Origin: Alteromonas ponticola
GTDB taxonomy: Bacteria; Pseudomonadota; Gammaproteobacteria; Enterobacterales; Alteromonadaceae
Reading direction: 5' to 3'
Assembly: GCF_012911815.1 (NCBI RefSeq)
Contig: NZ_JAATNW010000007.1
Coordinates: forward strand, 62,001 to 126,000
Length of the DNA: 64,000 nucleotides
Shown here piece after piece: positions 18,891 through 27,445 of the stretch (its first letter is position 1; the number at the start of each line of letters is the position of its first letter). Position numbers and translations under genes: made by a program. Under the pieces are notes generated by a model. That model made no database searches and was not told where the DNA came from. It saw only the letters and a list, made by a program, of their open reading frames with translations.

Positions 18891-19538
18891 TCAGGTCGCG
18901 TTCAATTGATTGGATATATCAAAAATAATGGGTTTTATGCCGGCAATGATAAACTCTATCGCAATGACCATAATGATCAGCCCCATCAATCGCATCATTA
19001 CTTTGATACCCGTATCACCGAGCAGCTTTATCAGCGCGCTGGCAAAATACAGTACCCAATAAGTAATAAATAAAACCAGAAAAACAATTGAGAACAACAC
19101 GATCTGATGTTGGAAATTAAACGCGTCATCCATCAGTACAATGGCGTTGGTTAAGGCCCCGGGACCGCAAATCATGGGAATAGCAAGTGGTGTAACCGAA
19201 ATATCCTCTACGTAGCTTTTCACGTCGTCCTTGCCCACTTTGACCCGGGAAAGTCTGGCCTGCAGCATATCCATACCCATGATCAGAAAGATAATGCCAC
19301 CTACAATACGAAAACTGTCAACAGAAATATGAAAAAAAGCAAACAGCAGCTGGCCACCTAGTGCGAAACAGGAAATAGTGATAAATGAAACGACCAGTGC
19401 TTTTCTTGCGGTTTTTATTCTTTGTTGAGCGCTTAATTCCGATGTCAGTGTCATGAATATCGGCATCACACCTAAGGGGTTAATCAATGTGAAAAAGGAG
19501 GTAAAACACAGCAGTGCATAAGGCAACAAGTCTTGCAT
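18891..19538 (-). CDS. MarC family integral membrane protein
   Basis: 215 residues with six hydrophobic helices. The family features are the early FFTLINPLGVMPIF segment and the later TPLAIPMICGPGALTNAIVLM. MarC/UPF0056 proteins are inner-membrane proteins of unknown function; the historic link to multiple antibiotic resistance was withdrawn. It appears to be a single-gene unit. Confidence 0.9.
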   Translation of the reverse strand: MQDLLPYALLCFTSFFTLINPLGVMPIFMTLTSELSAQQRIKTARKALVVSFITISCFALGGQLLFAFFHISVDSFRIVGGIIFLIMGMDMLQARLSRVKVGKDDVKSYVEDISVTPLAIPMICGPGALTNAIVLMDDAFNFQHQIVLFSIVFLVLFITYWVLYFASALIKLLGDTGIKVMMRLMGLIIMVIAIEFIIAGIKPIIFDISNQLNAT

Positions 19539-19609
19539 AACAACGCCTGTTGTAACAGAGTCTAAAATTTAGGTGAAAGTGTACCAGCTATGATAAGTCG
19601 CTGAAATAA

Positions 19610-20272
19610 TTATTGTAGTTGGGCACTCAAATTGCCTTTGTAGACAACTTCTGGGATCTGCAAATACAAACGAGGTGACCAGTTGGTGCGCTCCTGTTTA
19701 GATGAAAACGCACCTTTGGGAACAACCCGTGGAGGCTGTTGCGGAACTATACTCAAGCGCCCTTCGTTATTGCGCTGCAACATAAACTTGTTGACTTGGA
19801 TTGCATCATTGCGAGTGTCATTAAGCGCCACATATACCGCTATCAACTTGCCTTCCTGCGTTACGCAGGTGACTTCAGGTGAATCAGATTCGTTGTCATA
19901 AAAGGGAAACACATACAAAGATTTATACAGATAATGTTTTTGAACATAGCTGCTGTCCACAAACTTGATAAGCTGTTCATTCAATTCACTCACGCGTTTT
20001 TCATTTAACGCACCTTGTTCATGGTAGGTGGCTTCAGAAAAACGACTGACAAAATTGATGGCGTCATTCGAGGACGCATTTAACGGGCATGAATATTTGT
20101 CTTTTACGCTTGGCTCCAGATTGACGACCTCGGGTAACTCACGCGACTCGGTGGGCGGTTCGCTCACAATATCTTCTGCAGGTACGTTTGCTTCAGGCAT
20201 GGCCCACTCTTTAAACTCGGTCATCGAGCAAGAACATAAATACAATGCTGTCAGTAAAACAAAAAACCTCAT
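19610..20272 (-). CDS. predicted lipoprotein, function unknown
   Basis: 220 residues. The N-terminus MRFFVLLTALYLCSC is a short lipoprotein signal with cleavage before Cys13 or Cys15. The mature protein begins with an acidic proline-rich stretch (PEANVPAEDIVSEPPTESRE), then a globular part with two more cysteines (YSCPLN and EVTCVT) that may form a disulfide. I know no family for it. It stands alone between MarC and a 356-bp gap. Confidence 0.65.
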   Translation of the reverse strand: MRFFVLLTALYLCSCSMTEFKEWAMPEANVPAEDIVSEPPTESRELPEVVNLEPSVKDKYSCPLNASSNDAINFVSRFSEATYHEQGALNEKRVSELNEQLIKFVDSSYVQKHYLYKSLYVFPFYDNESDSPEVTCVTQEGKLIAVYVALNDTRNDAIQVNKFMLQRNNEGRLSIVPQQPPRVVPKGAFSSKQERTNWSPRLYLQIPEVVYKGNLSAQLQ

Positions 20273-20628
20273 TTACATGCCTTTGACATTACTTGCTACT
20301 TATCACTTTTCACGTATAACTTTTTTAATTTGTAATCTTTCAATTTAACTTAACGTTACGCTAACTTGCCCTTTTGTCAATATTGGAGGGTGATTTGGGG
20401 TATGTGTACGCATAAGTGACTGCTTGTGATCGCATTAATCTGAATCAGCATGAAAGTAGCTTTTATCAGCAGTTACCCATACGGATGAAACAACAATTAT
20501 GCACACTTTAATTATTGGATTATGTTTTGGTACTTAAAAAAGAAGCTTTATGAAAACGATTTCGGCTCGGCTCAATTTCCCGTCAAGATGTAAGCTTAAG
20601 GAATATTGAGCTTTCTGACGGCTTTCAC
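20273..20628. other. intergenic stretch without recognisable gene
   Basis: 356 bp of A+T-rich sequence upstream of the lipoprotein gene and downstream of the GNAT gene. Only very short frames occur (the longest credible one, near 20551, is 19 codons). No clear promoter, terminator or repeat was recognised. Confidence 0.5.
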
Positions 20629-21078
20629 TCAATTGAAAGTTCGTTTTAGTAGATAACGGGAAGTGTGATCAAAAAAGTAATTATTGTCTTTCCCATAGAT
20701 TTCAAATTCGTGAGTACGGTAAAGTTTTAGTGCGGCTGCGTTTTGTGGTGCAACCGTCAACACCAATTCTTTTGCCGCCGTGGGCTTGTATTCATCGATT
20801 AAATGTTGAACAAGCTGATTGCCGATACGCCGGCCCCGATGAACCTGTTTCACCGCTAGCGATAAAATCCACGCCTGTCCGTTCACACTGATGTCACTAC
20901 CGTAAATGTAGCCAGCAGCTTGCTCATCAACTGTTGCGATAAAAAAAAAGCGTGATGATAAATCATAGAATTGGCGAAAGACGAACAAAGGATAACCATT
21001 TTCGTTAAAGCAATCTGTTTCTACTCGATGGATATCGTGTAAATCATCAAGGGTGACGCGACGAATTATAATTGCCAC
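20629..21078 (-). CDS. GNAT family N-acetyltransferase (RimI-like)
   Basis: 149 residues. The acetyl-CoA pyrophosphate loop is RGRRIG at 81-86, preceded by strand beta-4 (AWILSLAVKQV). The RimI-like C-terminus reads NAAALKLYRTHEFEIYGKDNNYF. Strand order and length match small GNAT enzymes that acetylate a protein N-terminus or small amine. The substrate is unknown, and the true rimI of this organism may lie elsewhere. It is followed on the same strand by the DUF488 and HPP genes in an accessory patch. Confidence 0.82.
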   Translation of the reverse strand: MAIIIRRVTLDDLHDIHRVETDCFNENGYPLFVFRQFYDLSSRFFFIATVDEQAAGYIYGSDISVNGQAWILSLAVKQVHRGRRIGNQLVQHLIDEYKPTAAKELVLTVAPQNAAALKLYRTHEFEIYGKDNNYFFDHTSRYLLKRTFN

Positions 21079-21148
21079 TTATTTTCTTACTCTTATCAGT
21101 TGCACTGTTACTCATGAAAACACACCAATCTTATTAGCACAAAATCGG

Positions 21149-21535
21149 CTAGATCTTTAATCTGGCAAAGTACTCCCGCAGCACACGAGCATGATTCTTT
21201 TCTTTATTTTTTGATCCATACAAAAGAACGATAGTTGAACTGCTCACGTCATTTAACTGCGACTTGATTTGATTCTTTTGTTTGCTAAGTTGGTGTAAAT
21301 ATTTTTTTCGGAAGGCTGCCCACTTGGCGGGTTCGTGATCAAACCATTCTCGTAATTCATCATCGGGTGCAAAGTTCTTCCACCAATCATCAAGTTTGGC
21401 CTGGCTTTTAGATATACCGCGAGGCCACAATTTATCTACTAGAATCCGATAGCCCGACGGACAGTCATCTTCATAGATTCGATGAATTTTGTAGTTCACT
21501 TCAGATGCCCTCTTGTTTACAGTTTCCTCTCCCAA
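21149..21535 (-). CDS. DUF488 family protein
   Basis: 128 residues. Characteristic DUF488 segments are SGYRILVDKLWPRGISK, the WWKNFAPDDELREWFDH helix and TIVLLYGSKNKEKNHARVL near the end. No catalytic function is established for the family. Its start lies inside the 3' end of the HPP gene (19-bp overlap), so the two are translated from one message. Confidence 0.85.
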   Translation of the reverse strand: MGEETVNKRASEVNYKIHRIYEDDCPSGYRILVDKLWPRGISKSQAKLDDWWKNFAPDDELREWFDHEPAKWAAFRKKYLHQLSKQKNQIKSQLNDVSSSTIVLLYGSKNKEKNHARVLREYFARLKI

Positions 21536-22509
21536 AAGCCGGTCTTTTTAACCACTTCGAATTTTGCCCAACTACGGAACTCATCCACCGTACATTGCTC
21601 GCTCTTTTTAAGCGTGTTACCGGCAACGGTTTGGTAAGTAAGCCTGTGTTTCCTGCTTTTTCCTGATGAAACATCGGTTACATATCGTATAGACCAGTTT
21701 TTACCTAATTGCCCGTTACTGTAAAATCGCCCTATCGCAATCGATTCTGGATGATCAGTCCCTTTTTCGGCATTTTGTTTTGCCAGTTCAAATAATTCAA
21801 CCCAACTTTCTTCTGTAATATCAATAAACGAGTCATGCTGATTGACAGCGGTGATAAAGTCCTCAAGCGTTATTTCCGACTTACGCATACTAGGCGCTAT
21901 GCGAGGTAATTCATTTCGTAAGTGAAACAGATGGGCAGGATAAAGCCGCCATCGAAACGGATAGTTCAGTGCTATCGCCAGTACCACCATGAGCACTCCA
22001 CTAAACAGCACCGGAAACAATGCATAGTAATACCCCAGACTTTGTATTGTATCTCCGCCTAACACTGCGCTAAGCGCTGTTGCACCGCCCGGAGGATGCA
22101 CACAACGCAAATAATTCATTAATAAAATAGCTCCTCCGACTGCAAAACTGGCTGCAATTACAGAAGAGTCGATATATTGACTACAAAAAACGCCCACTAG
22201 CGCGCTGAAAAAGTTTCCGCCGATTACCGGCCAGGGTTGTGATAAGGCACCGTGCGGTACGCTAAACAAGAGTACGGCAGTCGCAGCAATAGGAATCAGC
22301 ATAAAATAATCAATGTAGGACATTGAAAATGTGTAGACCACTGTTTGGCTAACCACATAGCAAGCAAGATATAACAGGCCTATTCCTAATGCTCCTGTCA
22401 GGCCAGACACCACTTTTTCTTTTAGTGATGTTGTACCGCGAGGAATGCCAGCATAGAGTCTAAGCTCGGCAATGAAAGCTTGAAGCATTTGCAAGAGTAT
22501 ACTTTCCAA
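21517..22509 (-). CDS. HPP family membrane protein with C-terminal soluble domain
   Basis: 330 residues. The first about 185 residues hold five or six membrane helices, including the HPP motif CVHPPGGATALSAVLGG that names the family. The remainder (about 190-330) is a soluble domain without cysteine-rich or nucleotide-binding motifs that I recognise; the CBS domains seen in some HPP proteins are not evident. Some HPP proteins are linked to nitrite transport in chloroplasts and cyanobacteria; whether that applies here is unknown. It overlaps the DUF488 gene. Confidence 0.85.
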   Translation of the reverse strand: MESILLQMLQAFIAELRLYAGIPRGTTSLKEKVVSGLTGALGIGLLYLACYVVSQTVVYTFSMSYIDYFMLIPIAATAVLLFSVPHGALSQPWPVIGGNFFSALVGVFCSQYIDSSVIAASFAVGGAILLMNYLRCVHPPGGATALSAVLGGDTIQSLGYYYALFPVLFSGVLMVVLAIALNYPFRWRLYPAHLFHLRNELPRIAPSMRKSEITLEDFITAVNQHDSFIDITEESWVELFELAKQNAEKGTDHPESIAIGRFYSNGQLGKNWSIRYVTDVSSGKSRKHRLTYQTVAGNTLKKSEQCTVDEFRSWAKFEVVKKTGFWERKL

Positions 22510-22765
22510 ATAAAGACGGATTTAACTTTAGCTAAATACTATCAAAACTATAAAAGATGAGATAATTAAAGTTGATCAGGGATAATATCAATGTGTCTGA
22601 TATTACTAGTAAAATTTAAGCGTGTCGATGGTCGCTGCAGTTCGTTCGATTCGCTTCCTCAGTACTTCAAAGTCAATGCACTACGTGCGCCTGGAAACAT
22701 AACTCGTTCAATGTTGGAAAAATCTGGCAATTGGGGAAATGATATAGGATAGTCAGAACTAAAAA

Positions 22766-22852
22766 TGGTGCCCGGGGCCGGACTTGAACCGGCACACTCT
22801 AACGAGCGAGGGATTTTAAATCCCTTGTGTCTACCAATTTCACCACCCGGGC
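22766..22852 (-). tRNA. tRNA-Leu (anticodon TAA)
   Basis: 87 nt including an encoded CCA (22766-22768 on the plus strand reads TGG). The acceptor arm pairs GCCCGGG with CCCGGGC. The anticodon loop is centred on TAA, with the long variable arm of leucine tRNAs. It is the last gene of the Gly-Cys-Leu operon, matching leuZ of E. coli. Confidence 0.97.
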
Positions 22853-22911
22853 ATGGGCTTGTCTAACGACAATGAGGTGTGGCTTGGATGCCTGTCTGCG
22901 AAGCAGATTAA

Positions 22912-22985
22912 TGGAGGCGGAACCCGGAGTCGAACCGAGATCCACGGATTTGCAATCCGCTGCATAGCCATTCTGCCATTCCGCC
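22912..22985 (-). tRNA. tRNA-Cys (anticodon GCA)
   Basis: 74 nt with encoded CCA. The acceptor stem is GGCGGAA and the anticodon GCA sits in the loop TTGCAAA. It is the middle gene of the tRNA operon (cysT of E. coli). Confidence 0.97.
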
Positions 22986-22989
22986 GAAT

Positions 22990-23065
<76 letters not shown>

Positions 23066-23179
23066 ACTCTTTTTGTGACTGTAACAGCGGCTGAAGTGAT
23101 AAACCTGCGCAACCTGCCAAGCACCTTGGCAATCGCTATCGCGACGAGGTATGTGCACTACCAACTGAGCTATTCCCGC
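23066..23179 (-). repeat. 114-bp tandem repeat, copy 1 (tRNA-Gly leader)
   Basis: This unit is repeated directly in 23180-23293 with two substitutions that I can see. In transcript sense it begins with the first about 28 nt of tRNA-Gly and continues with a spacer that contains the hairpin GCCAAG-GTG-CTTGGC. A third, partial copy of the spacer end follows at 23294-23325. Confidence 0.93.
23149..23179 (-). pseudogene. truncated tRNA-Gly 5' fragment 1
   Basis: The first 22 nt are identical to the intact tRNA-Gly. An A-to-T change then breaks one D-stem pair and a one-base insertion follows, after which similarity is lost. Anticodon arm, T arm and the 3' acceptor strand are missing, so it cannot be a tRNA. 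Confidence 0.88.
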
Positions 23180-23293
23180 ACTCTTTTTGTGACTGTAACA
23201 GCGGTTGAAGTGATAAACCTGCGCAACCTGCCAAGCACCTTGGCAATCGCTGTCGCGACGAGGTATGTGCACTACCAACTGAGCTATTCCCGC
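23180..23293 (-). repeat. 114-bp tandem repeat, copy 2 (tRNA-Gly leader)
   Basis: Second copy of the unit, directly abutting copy 1. The near identity (two differences in 114) indicates a recent duplication or ongoing homogenisation. Confidence 0.93.
23263..23293 (-). pseudogene. truncated tRNA-Gly 5' fragment 2
   Basis: Same 5' piece of tRNA-Gly as in the adjacent copy, with the same D-stem mismatch and the same break point. It lies inside the transcribed leader if the promoter at 23426-23453 is used. Confidence 0.88.
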
Positions 23294-23425
23294 ACTCTTT
23301 TTCGTTCGTAGCAGCGGTTTAAGTGTTTACACTTTCTAACCAAACTAGTTCCGAACATTGAGTAACTTACGTTACAACATTTGAGCTAATTAACAATTCG
23401 GTAACCCGCTTCAAATGTGGGGTGC

Positions 23426-23453
23426 ATTCTACCGTTAACACCTAAACTGTCAA
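23426..23453 (-). promoter_or_regulatory. promoter of the tRNA Gly-Cys-Leu operon
   Basis: On the minus strand, TTGACA (23448-23453), a 16-bp spacer and TAGAAT (23426-23431) are followed by a G/C-rich discriminator (GCACCCC). That discriminator is typical of stringently controlled stable-RNA promoters. It implies a leader of roughly 350 nt before tRNA-Gly, containing both 114-bp repeats. Confidence 0.75.
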
Positions 23454-23530
23454 TACAAAAAACCGATTAATTTTGTCTTTGCGAACTGTTTGCTAATTTT
23501 TTATTCAGTTTGATTGAAGAAACAACAGTT

Positions 23531-24103
23531 TTAAGACGCGCCGCCTGATTTGAGGTGTTTACCTGCTGCGGCTGAATACACCACCATTGACCACAATGAT
23601 AACACGGCAGCAATATACAGCAAGATGTGCCCCAGTGTTACCCAATAAATCGGAATCCCCATGAAGGTTTCCAATTCAGATAGTAACCCAATCAAGGCTA
23701 ACATTTGAGCCATTGTCTTCGCTTTGCCGATGAAAGAAACTTTAACCTGTGCACTCATTCCTATCTGCCCCATCCACTCCCGCAATGCAGAGATATAGAC
23801 TTCTCTTACCATCAGGATAATGGCTGGAATAGTGATCCACAACGATTGATATGAATGCGTGATCATCAGCAACGCAGCAGCGACAATCAGTTTGTCGGCC
23901 ACCGGATCTAAAAATGCGCCAAACGGGGTACTCTGCTGTAATTTACGTGCCAGATAACCGTCTATCCAGTCAGTTATTGCTGCTAACCAGAATATAAACG
24001 CACCAGCCTGTTTTGCCCATTGCCAGTCAAGAAAATACACGACCACAAATACGGGGATAAGAATGACGCGAAATAGGGTGATGATATTGGGTACTGTCCA
24101 CAT
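23531..24103 (-). CDS. pgsA: CDP-diacylglycerol-glycerol-3-phosphate 3-phosphatidyltransferase
   Basis: 190 residues from the ATG at 24103 (MWTVPNIITLFRV), the usual PgsA start; the frame opens eight codons earlier. About four or five membrane helices. The CDP-alcohol phosphotransferase signature is complete: DWIDGYLAR followed by GAFLDPVAD. It makes phosphatidylglycerol phosphate in the inner membrane. It lies between uvrC and the tRNA operon, as in E. coli. Confidence 0.95.
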   Translation of the reverse strand: MWTVPNIITLFRVILIPVFVVVYFLDWQWAKQAGAFIFWLAAITDWIDGYLARKLQQSTPFGAFLDPVADKLIVAAALLMITHSYQSLWITIPAIILMVREVYISALREWMGQIGMSAQVKVSFIGKAKTMAQMLALIGLLSELETFMGIPIYWVTLGHILLYIAAVLSLWSMVVYSAAAGKHLKSGGAS

Positions 24104-24188
24104 AGTTACATCTTTGTCAGCGTACACGGCTGTCCTTCTTTTTGTTCGGCTATCAGATTAACGCAATTTCGATTGCATCAATAGTGCT

Positions 24189-26006
24189 TTATAAGTGCAA
24201 ATGATCATAAATCGTTTCTGCCAGTTCTTTACTGATACCCGGCACATTCGCAATTTCATCTTTACTGGCCTTTTTAAGCCCTTGTAAGCCACCCATGAAT
24301 TTTAGCAATACCTGGCGGCGCTTGGCACCAATACCCGGAATGCCTTCGAGGCTGGACGTGGTTTTAACTTTTTGGCGACGGTTGCGATGGCCACTGATCG
24401 CAAATCGGTGTGATTCGTCTCTGATATGTTGAATTAAGTGTAGCCCGGGAGAATGGGAATCAAGCGCCAGGGTTTCATGCGAACCCGCCAGGATCAGCGT
24501 CTCCAGGCCGGGTTTGCGGGTGGTACCTTTGGCTACACCAATCAGAAGAGGCTTTGCCTCTTCTGGCCAATCGTCGAAGAAATTTTCTGCTTGCGCTAAC
24601 TGCCCTTTACCGCCATCGATAAACAAGATGTCAGGAATTTTGCTGACTTCTTTCACATTTTTGTATCGACGTTTTAATGCCTGCGCCATCGCCGCATAAT
24701 CATCACCAGGGGTGATGCCCTCAATATTGAACCGGCGATAATCGCTTTTGAGCGGCCCCTCGCGGTTGAATACGACACAAGATGCCACGGTTTGTTGCCC
24801 GGCGGTGTGGCTGATATCAAAACATTCCATGCGTTGAATGGGTAAATCACGCTCCAGCGCTGACTCTAAATTTATAAACCGAGCGAGTATAGATTGCTGT
24901 TTGCCAAACTGGGCTTCTAACGCCGATTCGGCGTTTTTTTGCGCCAATTGCAGGTAGCGGCGTTTTTCTTCCCGCGCACCACGAAACAGTTTTACCTTGT
25001 GTTTTGCCTCGTGAGAAAGCAAATCGATGATGGCGGCTTCATCTGAAAGAGGCGAATTGAGCACAATTTGCTTGGGAATGATTTTGTTACCTGCCAGATA
25101 AAACTGCAAAAAGAAGGATTCAAAAATTTCTTCGTGTTCGGTATTCGCAGGAATTTTGGGGAAATAGGCTTTACTGCCCAACAACTGGTTATCGCGAATA
25201 AACAGCACCTGAATACACGCCATCCCGCCCTTTACCGCAAAGCCAAACACGTCCATTTCGTCCAGTGTTCCGGAAACCCACTGACGCTCCTGCACTTTTC
25301 TTAGCACATTGATCTGATCACGGTAACGTGCGGCAGCTTCAAAATTCAATGACTCACTTGCCCGCTCCATCCTTTCAACCATGGTGGCAATTACCTGCTG
25401 GTTTTTCCCCTGTAAAAACAAACGCGCCAACGAGACTTGTTCCTGGTAGTCTTCATCACTCACATACCCCTTTACGCAGGGAGCAGAACAACGCTGCATT
25501 TGATACTGCAGACAGGGACGGCTACGCGCTCTGTAGTAACTATCCTCGCACTGTCTTACTGGAAAAATACGTTGCATGGAACGTAAACTTTCTCGCACTG
25601 ACCACGCGCTGGGATAAGGGCCAAAATACTCACCTTTCTTTTTCTGCGGGCCACGGTGAAATGACAATCGGGGATGCTCATGCGCCGATAAAAAAATGAA
25701 AGGATAGGATTTATCGTCTCTCAACAGGACATTATAACGAGGCTTGTATTTTTTAATGAAATTGTTTTCGAGCAAGAAAGCTTCGGTTTCGCTGTTAACC
25801 ACCGTCACATCCATATTGGCAATTTGGCTGACCAGCGCCCGAGTCTTGGCATTGTCTACCTTCATTCTGAAGTAGCTGGATACCCTGTTCTTTAAATTTT
25901 TTGCCTTTCCAACATAGATAACGTCACCATCCTGGTTATACATTCGATAGACACCAGGCTGGTTTGAGAGATGCTTTAAAAATTCGTTTGCGTCAAATTC
26001 TGACAT
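24189..26006 (-). CDS. uvrC: excinuclease ABC subunit C
   Basis: 605 residues. The N-terminal GIY-YIG nuclease (GVYRMYNQDGDVIYVGKA) makes the 3' incision. A UVR helix pair that contacts UvrB lies near residues 200-240. The RNase H-like domain that makes the 5' incision follows (CFDISHTAGQ and IDGGKGQLAQA), and tandem helix-hairpin-helix motifs close the protein (LEGIPGIGAKRRQVLL). Nucleotide excision repair, cytoplasm. Downstream of uvrY, 15 bp between them. Confidence 0.97.
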   Translation of the reverse strand: MSEFDANEFLKHLSNQPGVYRMYNQDGDVIYVGKAKNLKNRVSSYFRMKVDNAKTRALVSQIANMDVTVVNSETEAFLLENNFIKKYKPRYNVLLRDDKSYPFIFLSAHEHPRLSFHRGPQKKKGEYFGPYPSAWSVRESLRSMQRIFPVRQCEDSYYRARSRPCLQYQMQRCSAPCVKGYVSDEDYQEQVSLARLFLQGKNQQVIATMVERMERASESLNFEAAARYRDQINVLRKVQERQWVSGTLDEMDVFGFAVKGGMACIQVLFIRDNQLLGSKAYFPKIPANTEHEEIFESFFLQFYLAGNKIIPKQIVLNSPLSDEAAIIDLLSHEAKHKVKLFRGAREEKRRYLQLAQKNAESALEAQFGKQQSILARFINLESALERDLPIQRMECFDISHTAGQQTVASCVVFNREGPLKSDYRRFNIEGITPGDDYAAMAQALKRRYKNVKEVSKIPDILFIDGGKGQLAQAENFFDDWPEEAKPLLIGVAKGTTRKPGLETLILAGSHETLALDSHSPGLHLIQHIRDESHRFAISGHRNRRQKVKTTSSLEGIPGIGAKRRQVLLKFMGGLQGLKKASKDEIANVPGISKELAETIYDHLHL

Positions 26007-26021
26007 GCAGCTTATAACTGT

Positions 26022-26666
26022 TTACAGTAAGTTTGGATCGATGAGTTTATGGCGTAACGCCAGATGCGTAAGCTCGACATCAGTGGAAATTCCCAGTTTT
26101 TCAAACATGCGGTAACGGTAGGTATTCACGGTTTTAGAGTTAATACTTAATTCAACCGCAATTTCTGGCACTTTCTGTCCCCGGGTAATTCGCATGGCAA
26201 TATTAAGCTCACGCGTTGAAAGACCATCGAACGGGTTATCAGAATCTGGGGCAATTCGACTGATTGCAATGCTTTGCGCGATATCTTGCGGCAGATATTT
26301 TTGGCCCGCCGCGACTTTATAGATAGCCCGAATCACTTCATCGGGTTCAGCATCTTTGGTAATAAACCCATAAGCGCCTTGTTGCATAACCTGAGCCGGA
26401 ATGGGGTTTTCTTTGTGCATAGATAAGCATATAACGCGTGTATTTTCAGACATACGCACTACTTTTTTAGTCGCTTCCAAGCCTCCCATGCCTGGCATGT
26501 TTACATCCATGAGCACCACATCAGGTGCGTTTCGACGGCACAACTGGACAGCTTCTTCACCGTTTCTAGCCTCGCCTATAACGGTAAAATCCACTACGTC
26601 TTCAAGAATTCTGCGAATTCCGTTGCGTACCAAGTCATGATCGTCTGCTAGGAGTATTTTGATCAC
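26022..26666 (-). CDS. uvrY: response regulator UvrY/GacA
   Basis: 214 residues. The receiver domain has the acidic pocket DD at 8-9 and phospho-acceptor Asp54 in LMDVNMPGMGG. The C-terminal LuxR-type helix-turn-helix is around LSTRELNIAMRITRG to SKTVNTYRYRMFEKL. This is the output of the BarA/GacS sensor and activates small RNAs that titrate CsrA. The sensor kinase is not in this window. Conserved uvrY-uvrC linkage supports the call. Confidence 0.95.
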   Translation of the reverse strand: MIKILLADDHDLVRNGIRRILEDVVDFTVIGEARNGEEAVQLCRRNAPDVVLMDVNMPGMGGLEATKKVVRMSENTRVICLSMHKENPIPAQVMQQGAYGFITKDAEPDEVIRAIYKVAAGQKYLPQDIAQSIAISRIAPDSDNPFDGLSTRELNIAMRITRGQKVPEIAVELSINSKTVNTYRYRMFEKLGISTDVELTHLALRHKLIDPNLL

Positions 26667-26824
26667 GTTTTATGCTCACTATTTTGATAGTGTTTAAACT
26701 TCGTTTTTCATCATAGCACGTTCGTTCAAACTGTGAAGCGTTCAATGTTAGACTTTTGTCTATCATAGTGAACGTTGCCGGGGAATACATAGTAATAAGA
26801 AATTTACCCAAAGGACACCCGTGT

Positions 26825-27052
26825 ATGCCTTACAAAACCAAACAGGAATTACCCGACGCGGTCAAAGATAACTTACCCTCACATGCGCAGGACATTTTTA
26901 AAGAGGCGTTTAATAGTGCCTGGGATGAATACAAAGACAAAGATGACAGACGCGGCAATGACAGCCGCGAAGAAGTCGCCTTCAAGGTTGCCTGGGCCGC
27001 CGTGAAAGAAAAGTACCATAAAAACGCCGATGGAAAATGGGTGAAATCCTGA
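26825..27052 (+). CDS. ChaB family protein
   Basis: 75 residues from the ATG at 26825, which has AAAGGA upstream; a longer frame to 26756 lacks support. The family pattern is seen in LPDAVKDNLPSHAQDIFKEAFNSAW and in FKVAWAAVKEKYHKN. ChaB-like proteins are small, charged and helical; in E. coli one is encoded beside the cation antiporter ChaA, but none is nearby here. An intrinsic terminator follows. Confidence 0.88.
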   Translation: MPYKTKQELPDAVKDNLPSHAQDIFKEAFNSAWDEYKDKDDRRGNDSREEVAFKVAWAAVKEKYHKNADGKWVKS

Positions 27053-27076
27053 GAACACATTCAGTATTCTGAAAAC

Positions 27077-27105
27077 AAAAAAACCGCACAAAGGTGCGGT
27101 TTTTT
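27077..27105 (+). terminator. intrinsic terminator after the ChaB-like gene
   Basis: AAAAACCGCAC pairs with GTGCGGTTTTT around an AAAG loop with flanking A and T tracts, so it could serve both strands. On the minus strand it lies just beyond the 3' end of tRNA-Ser. Confidence 0.9.
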
Positions 27106-27111
27106 AGAATG

Positions 27112-27203
27112 TGGCGGAGAGTGAGGGATTCGAACCCCCGGAAGGTTTGACCCTTCGCCTGATTTCAAGTCAGGTGCATTCAACCGGACTCTGCCAACTC
27201 TCC
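27112..27203 (-). tRNA. tRNA-Ser (anticodon TGA)
   Basis: 92 nt with encoded CCA. The acceptor stem is GGAGAGT, the long variable arm is of serine type, and the anticodon TGA sits in the loop CTTGAAA between CCTGA and TCAGG. Confidence 0.97.
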
Positions 27204-27217
27204 GTGAAGTGCTGCGT

Positions 27218-27245
27218 ATCTTAATGAAATTTTTCAGCCTGTAAA
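27218..27245 (-). promoter_or_regulatory. promoter of tRNA-Ser
   Basis: On the minus strand, TTTACA (27240-27245), a 16-bp spacer and TAAGAT (27218-27223) are followed by a GC-containing discriminator about 15 bp before the tRNA. Confidence 0.6.
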
Positions 27246-27445
27246 GGGTTAATTTTAAAAAAAAGAACTAACTGCCTGAGAATTAACCATTACGATTATT
27301 TTTACAGCTTGTTACACAAATATTTAGCTTATTGACGCCGCGGTTTGTCGAAAACACTTGAAAAAAGTAACCAAAAGCCATACAAATGCTGTAATAATAG
27401 TTATGACCGTTGTGGTCGTTTTAGTGTGTCCAGTTGGAGAATATA

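Noticed and set aside
20273-22765. Integrative element at the 3' end of tRNA-Leu.
   Set aside because: No integrase, no duplicated tRNA 3' end and no inverted repeats were found; the extra genes alone do not show an element.
23066-23325. Tandem repeat as a CRISPR array.
   Set aside because: The unit is 114 bp with no separate spacers, consists of a tRNA piece plus leader, and no cas gene is present.
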